Assembly: GCA_945861875.1 (NCBI GenBank)
Contig: CAMAWC010000032.1
Coordinates: forward strand, 1 to 39,909
Source: Bordetella parapertussis
GTDB lineage: Bacteria > Pseudomonadota > Gammaproteobacteria > Burkholderiales > SG8-39
Direction: 5' to 3'
DNA length: 39,909 bases
In this document: positions 18,066 through 26,864 of the stretch, piece after piece
Layout: every line of letters starts with the position of its first letter
How positions within the stretch are numbered: position 1 is the stretch's first letter
Translations under genes and position numbers: made by a program
Notes under the pieces: model-generated
What the model was told of the DNA's origin: nothing
Seen by the model: the letters and a program-made list of their open reading frames with translations, nothing else
Database searches by the model: none

Positions 18066-19802
18066 ATGACGCTGCGCTTGACCACACTGTTTATCGCCGC
18101 GCTGGCACTATGCTCGCCGGCGCTAGCGCAATCCGACTTGGGCGCGCCACCCGAGATCGCCTCCGGCCAGACCGAGCGGAAACTAGTTCACGCCAAGCGC
18201 TTCATGATTGCGACGGCAAATCCGCACGCCACGCGCGCCGGCTACGACATGTTGCGCGCCGGTGGCAGCGCCGTCGATGCCGCGATAGCGGCGCAACTGG
18301 TGTTGAACCTGGTCGAGCCGCAGTCCTCGGGCATAGGCGGCGGCGCCTTCATCGTCCACTTTGACGCCGGCAAGAAGGCACTTGCCGCCTACGACGGCCG
18401 CGAGACCGCGCCCGCCGCAGCCCGACCCGACCGTTTCATCGGCGCCGACGGCAGGCCTATCGGTTTTGGCGCCACCATCAACAACGGCAAGTCCGTCGGC
18501 GTACCCGGACTGTTGCGCGTGCTGGAGCTGGCGCACCGCCGCCACGGCCGTCTGCCCTGGGCGCAATTGTTCGAACCGGCGATTCGCTTGGCCGAAAGCG
18601 GGTTCGCCATTTCGCCGCGACTGGCATTGCAAATTGCCGGCGACCCCTTCCTCAAATTGAATGCGGGTTCACGCGCTTATTTTTTTGATGCCGCAGGCCG
18701 TCCGCTGGCCGCCGGCACCGTGCTGCGCAATCCGGCGCTAGCAGAGGTGCTGCGTGAGGTTGCCGCGCACGGCGCCGACGCCTTTTATACCGGGGCAATC
18801 GTCCGCGACATTGTCGGCGCGGTGCGAAATCATCCGCGGCCCGGCGATATCACCGAAGCGGACATCGCCGGCTATCAAGCCAAGCCGCGGATGGCGCTGT
18901 GCGGGGCGTATCGCAGCTACACACTTTGCGGCATGCCACCGCCCTCATCCGGTGCCATCGCGGTGCTGGCACTGCTGGGCACGCTCGAGCGCTTTGACAT
19001 GGCCGGCCTCAAACCCGACTCGGTGGCCGCAGTGCATTTGTTCGCGGAGGCAGGGCGCCTCGCCTATGCAGACAGGGATGCTTACGTGGCCGATCCGGAT
19101 TTCATCACGGTGCCGGTTGCCGGCATGATTGATCGCGCCTACCTGGCGCGGCGCAGCGCGCTGATCCGGCCCGATGCCAGCATGGGGCGTGCGGCGCCGG
19201 GCGTGCCTGCCGGCGCCATCACCCTCGCCCCCGACGAAAGCTCGGAACTGGCCGCCACCAGCCATTTGTCGGTGGTCGATGCCGATGGCAATGCAGTCGC
19301 CATGACCACCACCATCGAGTCGCAGTTTGGCAGCCGCATCATGGTGCGCGGCTTTTTGCTCAACAACCAGATGACCGACTTTTCCTTCATTGCTGCGGAA
19401 AACGGGCGGCCGGTGGCCAATCGCATCGAGGGTGGCAAACGGCCCAGGAGCTCGATGGCGCCGACGCTGGTGTTCGGCGCCGATGGCAGGCTCAACATGG
19501 TGGTGGGTTCGCCCGGCGGCAACGCCATCATCAACCATGTCGCCAAGACCCTGGTCGGCGTGCTCGACTGGCGGCTCGACATGCAGCAGGCGGCGGCGCT
19601 GCCCAATAGGGGCAGCCGCAACCGCGCCACCGAACTCGAACGCGGCAGCGCCGTCGAAAGCCTTGCCGCGCCGCTGCGCGCCATGGGCCACGAAGTTTCG
19701 ATCGGCGATGCGACCAGCGGCATTCACGGTATTGTCGTTTCGCCCGACGGCCTATCCGGTGGTGCCGATCCAAGGCGCGAGGGTTTGGCGATGGGCGACT
19801 GA
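18066..19802 (+). CDS. ggt: Gamma-glutamyltransferase, periplasmic
   Basis: 578 residues from the ATG at 18066, which begins a clear signal peptide (MTLRLTTLFIAALALCSPALAQ). Only a weak GGAC precedes it. The family core is AGGSAVDAAIAAQLVLNLVEPQSSGIGGG. The autoprocessing and catalytic threonine is Thr398 (AATSHLSVVDADGNAVAMTT), which becomes the N-terminus of the small subunit. The loop GGKRPRSSMAPTLVF and GSPGGNAIINHV are also typical. The enzyme cleaves glutathione and other gamma-glutamyl peptides in the periplasm. Downstream aspA and glutamate-uptake genes suggest the released glutamate is used as nutrient. Confidence 0.93.
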   Translation: MTLRLTTLFIAALALCSPALAQSDLGAPPEIASGQTERKLVHAKRFMIATANPHATRAGYDMLRAGGSAVDAAIAAQLVLNLVEPQSSGIGGGAFIVHFDAGKKALAAYDGRETAPAAARPDRFIGADGRPIGFGATINNGKSVGVPGLLRVLELAHRRHGRLPWAQLFEPAIRLAESGFAISPRLALQIAGDPFLKLNAGSRAYFFDAAGRPLAAGTVLRNPALAEVLREVAAHGADAFYTGAIVRDIVGAVRNHPRPGDITEADIAGYQAKPRMALCGAYRSYTLCGMPPPSSGAIAVLALLGTLERFDMAGLKPDSVAAVHLFAEAGRLAYADRDAYVADPDFITVPVAGMIDRAYLARRSALIRPDASMGRAAPGVPAGAITLAPDESSELAATSHLSVVDADGNAVAMTTTIESQFGSRIMVRGFLLNNQMTDFSFIAAENGRPVANRIEGGKRPRSSMAPTLVFGADGRLNMVVGSPGGNAIINHVAKTLVGVLDWRLDMQQAAALPNRGSRNRATELERGSAVESLAAPLRAMGHEVSIGDATSGIHGIVVSPDGLSGGADPRREGLAMGD

Positions 19803-19854
19803 GGATGAGGCGTTCGTCAAAAACACGATTAGGCGAAAAAGGACAGAATCAGGG

Positions 19855-19870
19855 TTAAGAAAATTCTTAA
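19855..19870. other. Perfect 16-bp palindrome upstream of aspA
   Basis: TTAAGAAAATTCTTAA lies in a short AT-rich patch after ggt. It could be a regulator site for aspA or part of a promoter. No T-run follows, so a terminator is unlikely. Confidence 0.35.
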
Positions 19871-19877
19871 TTTATCC

Positions 19878-19963
19878 GTCATTCCCGCGAAAGCGGGAAT
19901 CCATTTTGAATTCACAAATCCACCCTTTAGATCAAGGTGGATTCCCGCTTTCGCGGGAATGAC
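19878..19963. repeat. Family A inverted-repeat element, copy 2
   Basis: Outer arms GTCATTCCCGCGAAAGCGGG and its perfect complement at the right end. Each arm can also fold on itself (CCCGCGAAAGCGGG). GGATTCCCGC/GCGGGAATCC extend the pairing. It sits between ggt and aspA, 43 bp before the aspA start. Confidence 0.92.
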
Positions 19964-20006
19964 GACGCGGTGCTTTTTCGCACTGACCATCAACCCGGAG
20001 ACTGCA

Positions 20007-21446
20007 ATGCCCAAACCCACCACCCGGCTCGAACACGACCTGCTCGGTGAACGAAAAATTCCCGCCACCGCCTACTGGGGCGTGCACACCTTGCGGGCAG
20101 TCGAGAATTTTTCCATCAGCGGCACGCCGATAGCGATTTATCCGGACCTTGTGAACGCGCTTGCCTGCGTCAAGGAAGCAGCGGCACGCGCCAACCTTGA
20201 GCTCGGCATGCTCGACGCGAAACGCGCCCGCGCCATCATCAAGGCCTGCGGGGAGGTGCGCGCCGGCAAATTGCACGGCGAATTCGTCGTCGACGTCATC
20301 CAGGGCGGCGCCGGCACCTCGAGCAACATGAACGCCAACGAGGTGATCGCCAACCGCGCCCTTGAGCACCTGGGCAAAAAGCGCGGTGACTACAAAGCGC
20401 TGCACCCGGCCGACCACGTCAACATGAGCCAGAGCACCAACGACGTCTACCCGACGGCGATCAAGGTCGGACTGCACTTTGCCATCGGTCGCCTGCACCA
20501 GGCCATGGACGAATTGCGGCTGAGTTTCGAAAAAAAGGCGCGCGAGTTCGACAAACTGCTCAAGATGGGCCGCACGCAACTGCAGGATGCCGTGCCGATG
20601 ACATTGGGACAGGAGTTTTCCACCTACGCCGTGATGCTGGCCGAGGATCAGGCGCGCCTGCTCGAAGCGGGCAAGCTGATCATGGAAATCAACCTTGGCG
20701 CCACCGCCATCGGTACCGGCATCAATACCGACCGGCGCTACGCCAGGCTCGCCTGCAAGCACCTGCGCGCAATCACCGGCATCCCGCTTGTCACCGCCGG
20801 CAACCTGATCGAGGCGACGCAGGACGCCGGCGCCTTTGTGCAATTGTCCGGTGTGCTCAAGCGCATCGCCGTAAAACTGTCGAAAACCTGCAACGACCTG
20901 CGCCTGCTCTCGTCGGGCCCGCGCGCCGGTTTTGGCGAAATCAACCTGCCGGCGATGCAGGCGGGCTCCTCCATCATGCCCGGCAAGGTCAATCCGGTGA
21001 TCCCCGAAGTGGTCAACCAGGTCGCGTTCGAAGTCATCGGCAACGACGTGACGGTGTCCTTTGCCGCCGAAGGCGGGCAGTTGCAGCTCAATGCCTTCGA
21101 GCCGATCATCGCCCACAGCCTGTTCAAGAGTCTGTTGCACCTGCAACAGGCCTGCCTCACCCTGGACCGGCGCTGCGTGCGCGGCATTACCGCCAACAAG
21201 GCGCACATGGCCACTACCGTCAAGCACTCCATCGGCATTGTCACCGCCCTGAATCCCTATATCGGCTACGAAAATGCCAGCGCCATCGCCAAGGAGGCCC
21301 ATGCCACGGGTAAAAGCGTTTATGACCTCGTATTGAGCAGGGGATTGCTGTCGCGCACCGAATTGGAGCGCATCCTGCGTCCGGAAAACCTCACCCGTCC
21401 GGGGACGCTCGCCACGCGCACCCGCGGCAAGAAGCGGGAACGCTAA
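20007..21446 (+). CDS. aspA: Aspartate ammonia-lyase
   Basis: 479 residues; the ATG at 20007 has GGAG 6 nt upstream, and the usual N-terminus (RLEHDLLGERKIPATAYWGVHT) supports it. Superfamily signatures are TSSNMNANEVIANRAL and GSSIMPGKVNPVIPE, which carries the catalytic Ser loop. The C-terminal segment ITANKAHMATTVKHSIGIVTALNPYIG matches aspartases better than fumarases. It converts aspartate to fumarate and ammonia in the cytoplasm. A Glt-type acidic amino acid transporter follows on the same strand, so imported aspartate would be fed to the TCA cycle. Confidence 0.9.
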   Translation: MPKPTTRLEHDLLGERKIPATAYWGVHTLRAVENFSISGTPIAIYPDLVNALACVKEAAARANLELGMLDAKRARAIIKACGEVRAGKLHGEFVVDVIQGGAGTSSNMNANEVIANRALEHLGKKRGDYKALHPADHVNMSQSTNDVYPTAIKVGLHFAIGRLHQAMDELRLSFEKKAREFDKLLKMGRTQLQDAVPMTLGQEFSTYAVMLAEDQARLLEAGKLIMEINLGATAIGTGINTDRRYARLACKHLRAITGIPLVTAGNLIEATQDAGAFVQLSGVLKRIAVKLSKTCNDLRLLSSGPRAGFGEINLPAMQAGSSIMPGKVNPVIPEVVNQVAFEVIGNDVTVSFAAEGGQLQLNAFEPIIAHSLFKSLLHLQQACLTLDRRCVRGITANKAHMATTVKHSIGIVTALNPYIGYENASAIAKEAHATGKSVYDLVLSRGLLSRTELERILRPENLTRPGTLATRTRGKKRER

Positions 21447-21522
21447 TTGCTCATGACTACCTGCACCAGCCGGTGGTGGTGCTTGTCCCGGATAATCACC
21501 AGAACACCACTTTTAGGGCCTT

Positions 21523-21552
21523 TTGGACAAACACCGGTTTGCTAAGTAGAAT
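21523..21552 (+). promoter_or_regulatory. Putative promoter of the glt operon
   Basis: TTGGAC (21523-21528) and TAGAAT (21547-21552) with an 18-bp spacer, about 100 bp upstream of the receptor gene. Pattern match only. Confidence 0.4.
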
Positions 21553-21651
21553 CAATAAGTCAGGTTCAAGACACAGGCCAATCCCAGGAGGGGGCGGGCC
21601 TGCCACCATGAATACGAACACCAATACGCAATCAACCCGAGGAGTCTTTAC

Positions 21652-22566
21652 ATGAAACGCACTTCCATTTTGTTCGCCGGCCTGATGGCCAGCGCCGGAC
21701 TGGTCATTGCCGGCGCCGCCAGCGCCCAGGAACTGACCGGTACGCTGAAAAAAATCAAGGACAGCGGCAGCATTTCGGTCGGCCACCGCGACGCGTCCAT
21801 CCCCTTTTCCTATCTTGACGACAAGCAGCAGCCCATCGGCTATTCGATGGACTTGTGCATGAAAATCGTCGACGCCGTAAAAGCCAACCTGAAAATGCCC
21901 AATCTCAAGATTGTGCTAACACCGGTCACCTCGGCCACGCGCATCCCGCTGCTGGCCAACGGCACGGTCGACATGGAGTGCGGTTCGACCACCAACAACC
22001 TCGACCGCCAGAAACAGATTTCCTACGTCGTCACCACCTTCGTCACCGCCAACCGCGTGATGGCGAAAAAATCAAGCAAGGTGGCCAAGCTTGACGACCT
22101 CAAGGGCAAGGCGCTGGTTTCCACTTCCGGCACCACCAACCTGAAACAGGTCACCGAACTCAATGCATCGCGCAACCTGGGCATGAACATCATGGCCGCC
22201 AAGGACCACGCCGAGGCCTTCCTGATGGTCGAGACCGACCGCGTCACCGCCTTTGCCATGGACGACATCCTGCTCTACGGCCTTGTCGCCAGCGCCAAGA
22301 CCCCGGGGGACTTCATGGTGTCGAACGAGGCCCTGTCGGTCGAGCCCTACGGCATCATGGTGCGTAAAGACGACCCGGCGTTCAAGAAAGTCGCCGACGA
22401 CGCCGTTGTCGCACTGTTCAAGTCGGGCGAAATCAACAAGATCTACTCCAAGTGGTTCCAGTCGGCCATCCCGCCGAAGAACGTCAACCTGAACCTGCCG
22501 ATGAGCGACCAGCTGAAAAAAGTGATCGCCAAGCCGACCGACTCGGGTGATCCGGCCGCTTACTAA
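21652..22566 (+). CDS. gltI: Glutamate/aspartate ABC transporter, periplasmic binding protein
   Basis: 304 residues with a signal peptide (cleavage near AASAQE, residue 25) and GAGGAG before the ATG. The class-3 solute-binding fold reads SISVGHRDASIPFSYLDDKQQPIGYSMDLC, then VDMECGSTTNNLDRQKQISY and FAMDDILLYGLVA, close to GltI of enteric bacteria. It captures glutamate or aspartate in the periplasm and delivers it to the permease pair encoded next. Permease and ATPase genes follow in the standard order I-J-K-L. Confidence 0.93.
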   Translation: MKRTSILFAGLMASAGLVIAGAASAQELTGTLKKIKDSGSISVGHRDASIPFSYLDDKQQPIGYSMDLCMKIVDAVKANLKMPNLKIVLTPVTSATRIPLLANGTVDMECGSTTNNLDRQKQISYVVTTFVTANRVMAKKSSKVAKLDDLKGKALVSTSGTTNLKQVTELNASRNLGMNIMAAKDHAEAFLMVETDRVTAFAMDDILLYGLVASAKTPGDFMVSNEALSVEPYGIMVRKDDPAFKKVADDAVVALFKSGEINKIYSKWFQSAIPPKNVNLNLPMSDQLKKVIAKPTDSGDPAAY

Positions 22567-22604
22567 GCGCCGCAGAGCGGTAACAAATGCCTTAGTACCG
22601 CAAC

Positions 22605-22635
22605 AACGGGGGATGCCATGCATCCCCCGTTTTGC
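22605..22635 (+). terminator. Intra-operon terminator or attenuator between gltI and gltJ
   Basis: A perfect 12-bp stem (AACGGGGGATGC with GCATCCCCCGTT) around a 3-nt loop, followed by TTGCTTT. It would stop most transcripts after the receptor gene or protect its 3' end, giving more binding protein than permease. Confidence 0.75.
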
Positions 22636-22686
22636 TTTCAGGGATTCTTGTCGTAGCGCGCCGCAAACCGGCGCGGGGGAGAAGCA

Positions 22687-23442
22687 GTGAACTACAACTG
22701 GAACTGGAAAATTTTCTGGGAACTTTCTCCCGACGCGACGAGTACCTATATGGGCACGCTGCTCAACGGCCTCGCCTGGTCGATGACGACCGCCCTCGCA
22801 GCCTGGGTGATCGCGCTGCTGTTTGGCTCCATTATCGGCACCATACGCACGACTGAAGCAAAATGGCTGGTACGCCTGGGCGATGCCTATGTCGAGCTGT
22901 TTCGCAACATCCCCCTGCTGGTGCAGATGTTCCTGTGGTATTTCGTGCTGCCCGAACTGCTGCCCAAAGATATGGGCACGGCGCTCAAGCAACTGCCCAA
23001 CGCCCCCTTCATCACCGCGGTCTTGTGCCTCGGCTTTTTCACCTCGGCGCGTGTGGCCGAGCAGGTCAAGGCGGGCATCGGATCGCTCTCAAAAGGCCAG
23101 CGCATGGCCGGCACCGCGCTGGGGCTGACCCAGCCGCAGACCTATCGCTATGTACTGCTGCCGATGGCTTTTCGCATTGTCATGCCGCCACTCACCTCGG
23201 AGTTCATGAACATCATCAAGAACAGCTCGGTGGCACTGACCATAGGCCTGATGGAGCTCACGGCACGAACGCGCGCCATGCAGGAGTTCACCTTCCAGGT
23301 GTTCGAAGCGTTCACCGCGGCAACGTTGATTTATCTTTTCGTCAACGTCATTGTCGTGCTGCTAATGCGTGTGCTGGAGAAAAAAATCGCCGTTCCGGGC
23401 ATGCTCGGCTCGGCCGCCGCCACACCGCTGGCCGGCCACTAA
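22687..23442 (+). CDS. gltJ: Glutamate/aspartate ABC transporter permease GltJ
   Basis: 251 residues starting at GTG 22687, with GGGGAG 5 nt upstream. It has several membrane segments and the amino-acid permease EAA loop region (GIGSLSKGQRMAGTALGLTQPQTYRYVLLPMAFRIVMPP), which contacts the ATPase. ELFRNIPLLVQMFLWYF is typical of GltJ. It forms an inner-membrane heterodimer with GltK. Confidence 0.92.
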   Translation: MNYNWNWKIFWELSPDATSTYMGTLLNGLAWSMTTALAAWVIALLFGSIIGTIRTTEAKWLVRLGDAYVELFRNIPLLVQMFLWYFVLPELLPKDMGTALKQLPNAPFITAVLCLGFFTSARVAEQVKAGIGSLSKGQRMAGTALGLTQPQTYRYVLLPMAFRIVMPPLTSEFMNIIKNSSVALTIGLMELTARTRAMQEFTFQVFEAFTAATLIYLFVNVIVVLLMRVLEKKIAVPGMLGSAAATPLAGH

Positions 23443-23454
23443 GGAGCGACGATC

Positions 23455-24147
23455 ATGTTCAGCACATTCGATTTTGACGTCATCCAGCGCTCCTGGAAGT
23501 ACCTGTTTTTCGACGGCATGGCCTTCACCGTCTACCTCACCCTGCTGGCCATGGTCGGGGGCATCCTCTTCGGCACCCTGCTGGCGATGATGCGCCTGTC
23601 CTCGATCAAGCCGCTGTCCTTTGCCGCCGGCACCTACGTCAACATGCTGCGTTCGGTGCCCTTGCTGCTGGTGATCTTCTGGTTTTATTTTCTGGTTCCC
23701 TACATCGGCGCCTGGATCATCGGTTCGCCGACCCCAGTCAAGGTCGGGGCGTTCACCTCCTCGCTCATCACCTTCATCCTGTTCGAGGCCTGCTATTACT
23801 GCGAAATCATGCGCGCCGGCATCCAGTCTATTCCGCGCGGCCAGGTGTCGGCCGGATACGCGCTGGGCCTCAATTACTGGCAGACAATGCAACAAATCGT
23901 GCTGCCGCAGGCGTTCCGCAACATGCTGCCGGTGCTGCTGACACAGACCATCATCCTTTTCCAGGACGTGTCGCTGGTTTATGTGCTGTCGATCACCGAC
24001 TTTGTCGGCGCGGCCTCCAAGGTGGCGCAACGCGACGGCCGCCTGGTAGAGATGTACCTGTTTGTCGCGCTGGTCTATTTCATCATTTGCTACGGCCTGT
24101 CACTGCTGGTGAAAAGACTGCAAAATAAAATCGCCATTGTTCGTTGA
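23455..24147 (+). CDS. gltK: Glutamate/aspartate ABC transporter permease GltK
   Basis: 230 residues, AAGGAG upstream, 12 bp after gltJ. Membrane segments and the EAA loop GIQSIPRGQVSAGYALGLNYWQTMQQIVLPQAFRNMLP are visible; LRSVPLLLVIFWFYF matches GltK. It is the second half of the permease channel. Confidence 0.92.
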   Translation: MFSTFDFDVIQRSWKYLFFDGMAFTVYLTLLAMVGGILFGTLLAMMRLSSIKPLSFAAGTYVNMLRSVPLLLVIFWFYFLVPYIGAWIIGSPTPVKVGAFTSSLITFILFEACYYCEIMRAGIQSIPRGQVSAGYALGLNYWQTMQQIVLPQAFRNMLPVLLTQTIILFQDVSLVYVLSITDFVGAASKVAQRDGRLVEMYLFVALVYFIICYGLSLLVKRLQNKIAIVR

Positions 24148-24176
24148 ACTGAAACACGCATCCCAAGGGAATCCAC

Positions 24177-24272
24177 ATGATTGAGATGAAAGATGACCTA
24201 ATCGAACAAGGGGGCGACGCCCCCTTGTATATCCCCCAATCTAGAATTATCGAAGGTGTCGGCCATGATTGA
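24177..24272 (+). CDS. Upstream ORF made from the duplicated start of the gltL-like gene
   Basis: The first 19 bp of gltL (ATGATTGAGATGAAAGATG) occur at 24177-24195 as well as at 24265-24283. The upstream copy has its own Shine-Dalgarno (AAGGGA, 7 nt) and opens a 31-codon frame through the family C hairpin. It stops at TGA 24270-24272, inside the first codons of gltL, an 8-bp overlap. It was probably the original gltL start, separated from the gene by the insertion. Ribosomes ending here could restart on gltL. Whether the peptide has a function is unknown. Confidence 0.5.
   Translation: MIEMKDDLIEQGGDAPLYIPQSRIIEGVGHD
24202..24237 (-). repeat. Family C hairpin repeat, copy 1
   Basis: A 36-bp block whose core is the palindrome AAGGGGGCGACGCCCCCTT, flanked by TCGAAC and GTATATCCCCC. 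Read on the minus strand it matches the copy at 28595-28630 at 35 of 36 positions. It sits between the duplicated gltL start sequences. Confidence 0.9.
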
Positions 24273-24993
24273 GATGAAAGATGTATCGAAGTGGTACGGC
24301 AGCTTCCAGGTGCTGACCCACTGCAGCACACACGTTGCCAAGGGCGAGGTCGTGGTAGTGTGCGGCCCCTCGGGCTCGGGCAAATCGACGCTGATCAAAT
24401 GCGTCAACGCGCTCGAACCCTTCCAGCAGGGCGAGATTACCGTCGATGGCATCTCGGTCGGTGATCCGAAGACCAATCTGCCGAAACTGCGCGCGCGCAT
24501 CGGCATGGTGTTCCAGAACTTTGAGCTGTTCCCGCACCTGTCGATCCGCGAAAACCTCAGCCTCGCGCAGGTCAAGGTGCTCGGTCGCTCGCAGGACGAA
24601 GCCAACGAGCGCGGTCTCAAATACCTTGACCGTGTCGGGCTGATCGAGCAAAAAGACAAATTTCCGGGGCAGTTGTCCGGCGGCCAGCAGCAACGCGTCG
24701 CCATCGCCCGCGCGTTGTCGATGGACCCGATCGCCATGCTGTTCGACGAACCGACCTCGGCCCTGGATCCGGAAATGATCAACGAGGTGCTCGATGTGAT
24801 GGTCGGCCTCGCCAAGGACGGCATGACCATGATGTGCGTCACCCACGAGATGGGATTCGCCCGCACCGTGGCCAACCGCGTAATTTTCATGGACCGCGGC
24901 GAAATCGTTGAAGACGCGCAAAAGGACGACTTTTTCGGCAAGCCGCGCTCGGAGCGCGCGGTGCAGTTCCTGTCCAAGATCCTGCATCACTAA
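24265..24993 (+). CDS. gltL: Glutamate/aspartate ABC transporter ATP-binding protein GltL
   Basis: 242 residues from the ATG at 24265 (GAAGG 9 nt upstream). All ABC ATPase motifs are present: Walker A GPSGSGKST, Q-loop QNFELFPHL, signature LSGGQQQRVAIARAL, Walker B AMLFDEPTSALDPE and the switch histidine in CVTHEMGF. It energises uptake through GltJK. Its 5' end is unusual: the first 19 bp are duplicated 88 bp upstream, with a family C hairpin in between, and an upstream ORF ends over its start codon. A GTG three codons earlier (24256) is a less likely start. Confidence 0.92.
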   Translation: MIEMKDVSKWYGSFQVLTHCSTHVAKGEVVVVCGPSGSGKSTLIKCVNALEPFQQGEITVDGISVGDPKTNLPKLRARIGMVFQNFELFPHLSIRENLSLAQVKVLGRSQDEANERGLKYLDRVGLIEQKDKFPGQLSGGQQQRVAIARALSMDPIAMLFDEPTSALDPEMINEVLDVMVGLAKDGMTMMCVTHEMGFARTVANRVIFMDRGEIVEDAQKDDFFGKPRSERAVQFLSKILHH

Positions 24994-25013
24994 AACCGAA
25001 GCCAATACACGCC

Positions 25014-25108
25014 GTCATTGCGAGCGCAGCGAAGCAATCTCGCCGGTCTTGTGACTGCCGTCGCAATGCCGCCAGATTGCCGCGTCGGCTTCGCCTCCTC
25101 GCAATGAC
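25014..25108. repeat. Family B inverted-repeat element, diverged pair
   Basis: Left arm begins GTCATTGCGAGCGCAGCGAA; the right end reads CTTCGCCTCCTCGCAATGAC and pairs imperfectly. It lies between the convergent ends of gltL and the ThDP-enzyme gene, where it may help stop transcription from both sides. Confidence 0.85.
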
Positions 25109-25181
25109 AACTGCGGCGACTGCTCCACCGGGGTCCCGCTGAACAGCCCGGACACATGAGTCCCCGGGGACTCCCGATAGG

Positions 25182-26864
25182 TCAGCGCGCCTGTTTCGCC
25201 TTGCTGCGAATGGCATCCAGCGTTGTCGTGGTGGTGATCGCCTGCGGATCAATCTTCACTTCGATCAGCGCCGGTTTGCCCGCCGCCAGCGCGCGTTCAA
25301 AGGCCGGTGCGAACTGCGCCGTCTCTTCCACGGTTTCGCCATGCAGCCCGAAAGACCGCGCGAAAGCGGCGAAATCCGGATTGACCAGGGCGGTACCGTG
25401 AACGCGCTCGGGGTAGTCACGCTCCTGGTGCATGCGGATGGTGCCGTACATGCTGTTGTTGACGACGACAAAAATCACATTGGCACCGAACTGCACCGCC
25501 GTGGCGATTTCCTGGCCGTTCATCAAAAAATCGCCGTCGCCGTTAAATGACACCACCACACGCTCCGGGTGGGCAATCTTCGCCGCCACACCCGCCGGCA
25601 CGCCGTAACCCATCGAACCATTGGTCGGCGCCACCTGCGTGCGCAATCCGGTGAAGCGGTAATAACGCTGCACAAAGCCGCTGAAGTTGCCCGCGCCGGT
25701 GGTGAGTATGCTGTCGGCCGGAAGGCGTTCGCGCAGCCAGGCGATGATCTCGCCCATTTGCACCTTGCCGGGGATGGCCGCAGGCTTGTCATTCCAGCCC
25801 AGGTAGTCGGCGCGCGCCGCAAGCAACCAGTCGCGCCAGGCACCACCGTCTATTTTCAGTTGGGCGGCGGCGGCGGCAAATTGCGGCATGCCTGAATTGA
25901 CCAGCAACTCGCCCTGGTAGACGCGGCCCAGTTCTTCGGCACCGGCGTGCACATGGATCAGGCGTTGCTTCGGGCGGGGCGATTCGAGCAGGGTGTAGCC
26001 GCTGGTGGTCATCTCGCCCAGGCGCGCCCCCACCACCAGCAGGAGGTCGGCGTCGCGCACGCGCTGCGCCAGTTTCGGATTAACGCCTATGCCGACATCG
26101 CCGATGTAGTGATCGCGACGGTTGTCATACAAATCCTGGAAGCGAAAGGCACAGCTGACCGGCAGCCCGGCGCCCTCGGCAAAGCGCGCGATGTCGGCAC
26201 AGGCCTGCGCCGTCCATACCGTACCGCCGAGCATCAACAGCGGGCGTTTCGCTCCCTGTAGCGCAACGCGCAGCCGCTCCATGTCGGCGGGCGCCGGCGC
26301 CGCCTGCACCACCTGGTAGGCGGCGGTGTCGGCCACGGCGGCGGTCTGTATCAGCATGTCCTCGGGCAGGGCCAGCACCACCGGCCCGGGGCGGCCGGAG
26401 GTGGCGACCTGGAAGGCGTGGTTGACGTATTCGGGTATCCGGTCCGCGCGATCGATCTGCGCCACCCACTTGGCCATCTCGCCAAACATGCGGCGGTAGT
26501 CCATTTCCTGGAAGGCTTCGCGTTCGACAAAATCACCGCCCACCTGGCCGATAAAGAGGATCATCGGCGTGGAGTCCTGGTAGGCCGTGTGCACGCCGAT
26601 GGAAGCGTTGGTCGCACCCGGTCCGCGTGTGACAAAGCAAATCCCCGGGCGACCGGTGGTCTTGGCCCAGGCCTCGGCCATGTAGGACGCGCCGCCATCC
26701 TGGCGCGCCACGACCAGCTTGATCGCATCGCGCGCATCGTAGAGCGCGTCGAGGACGGCAAGATAGCTTTCACCGGGCACGCAAAACGCGGTATCGACGC
26801 CGTGCACGCGCAGGGCATCGACAATCAGTTGCCCGCCAGTGCGGGGCTTGAGGGTGCTGTTCAT
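25182..26864 (-). CDS. ThDP-dependent enzyme of the acetolactate synthase/benzoylformate decarboxylase group
   Basis: 560 residues. The N-terminal Pyr domain has CVPGESYLAVLDAL and the C-terminal PP domain has FNGDGDFLMNGQE...VVVNN, the GDG-N ThDP/Mg motif. In the Pyr domain the residue expected to be the cofactor-activating Glu is Asp56 (ARQDGGASYMAEA). Family members decarboxylate or ligate 2-keto acids, or handle oxalyl-CoA or sulfo compounds; no feature here fixes the substrate, and it is not proposed as a biosynthetic IlvB because no small subunit is linked. The ATG overlaps the stop of the bicupin gene (ATGA), so the three genes from 27886 down form one operon. Confidence 0.85.
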   Translation of the reverse strand: MNSTLKPRTGGQLIVDALRVHGVDTAFCVPGESYLAVLDALYDARDAIKLVVARQDGGASYMAEAWAKTTGRPGICFVTRGPGATNASIGVHTAYQDSTPMILFIGQVGGDFVEREAFQEMDYRRMFGEMAKWVAQIDRADRIPEYVNHAFQVATSGRPGPVVLALPEDMLIQTAAVADTAAYQVVQAAPAPADMERLRVALQGAKRPLLMLGGTVWTAQACADIARFAEGAGLPVSCAFRFQDLYDNRRDHYIGDVGIGVNPKLAQRVRDADLLLVVGARLGEMTTSGYTLLESPRPKQRLIHVHAGAEELGRVYQGELLVNSGMPQFAAAAAQLKIDGGAWRDWLLAARADYLGWNDKPAAIPGKVQMGEIIAWLRERLPADSILTTGAGNFSGFVQRYYRFTGLRTQVAPTNGSMGYGVPAGVAAKIAHPERVVVSFNGDGDFLMNGQEIATAVQFGANVIFVVVNNSMYGTIRMHQERDYPERVHGTALVNPDFAAFARSFGLHGETVEETAQFAPAFERALAAGKPALIEVKIDPQAITTTTTLDAIRSKAKQAR

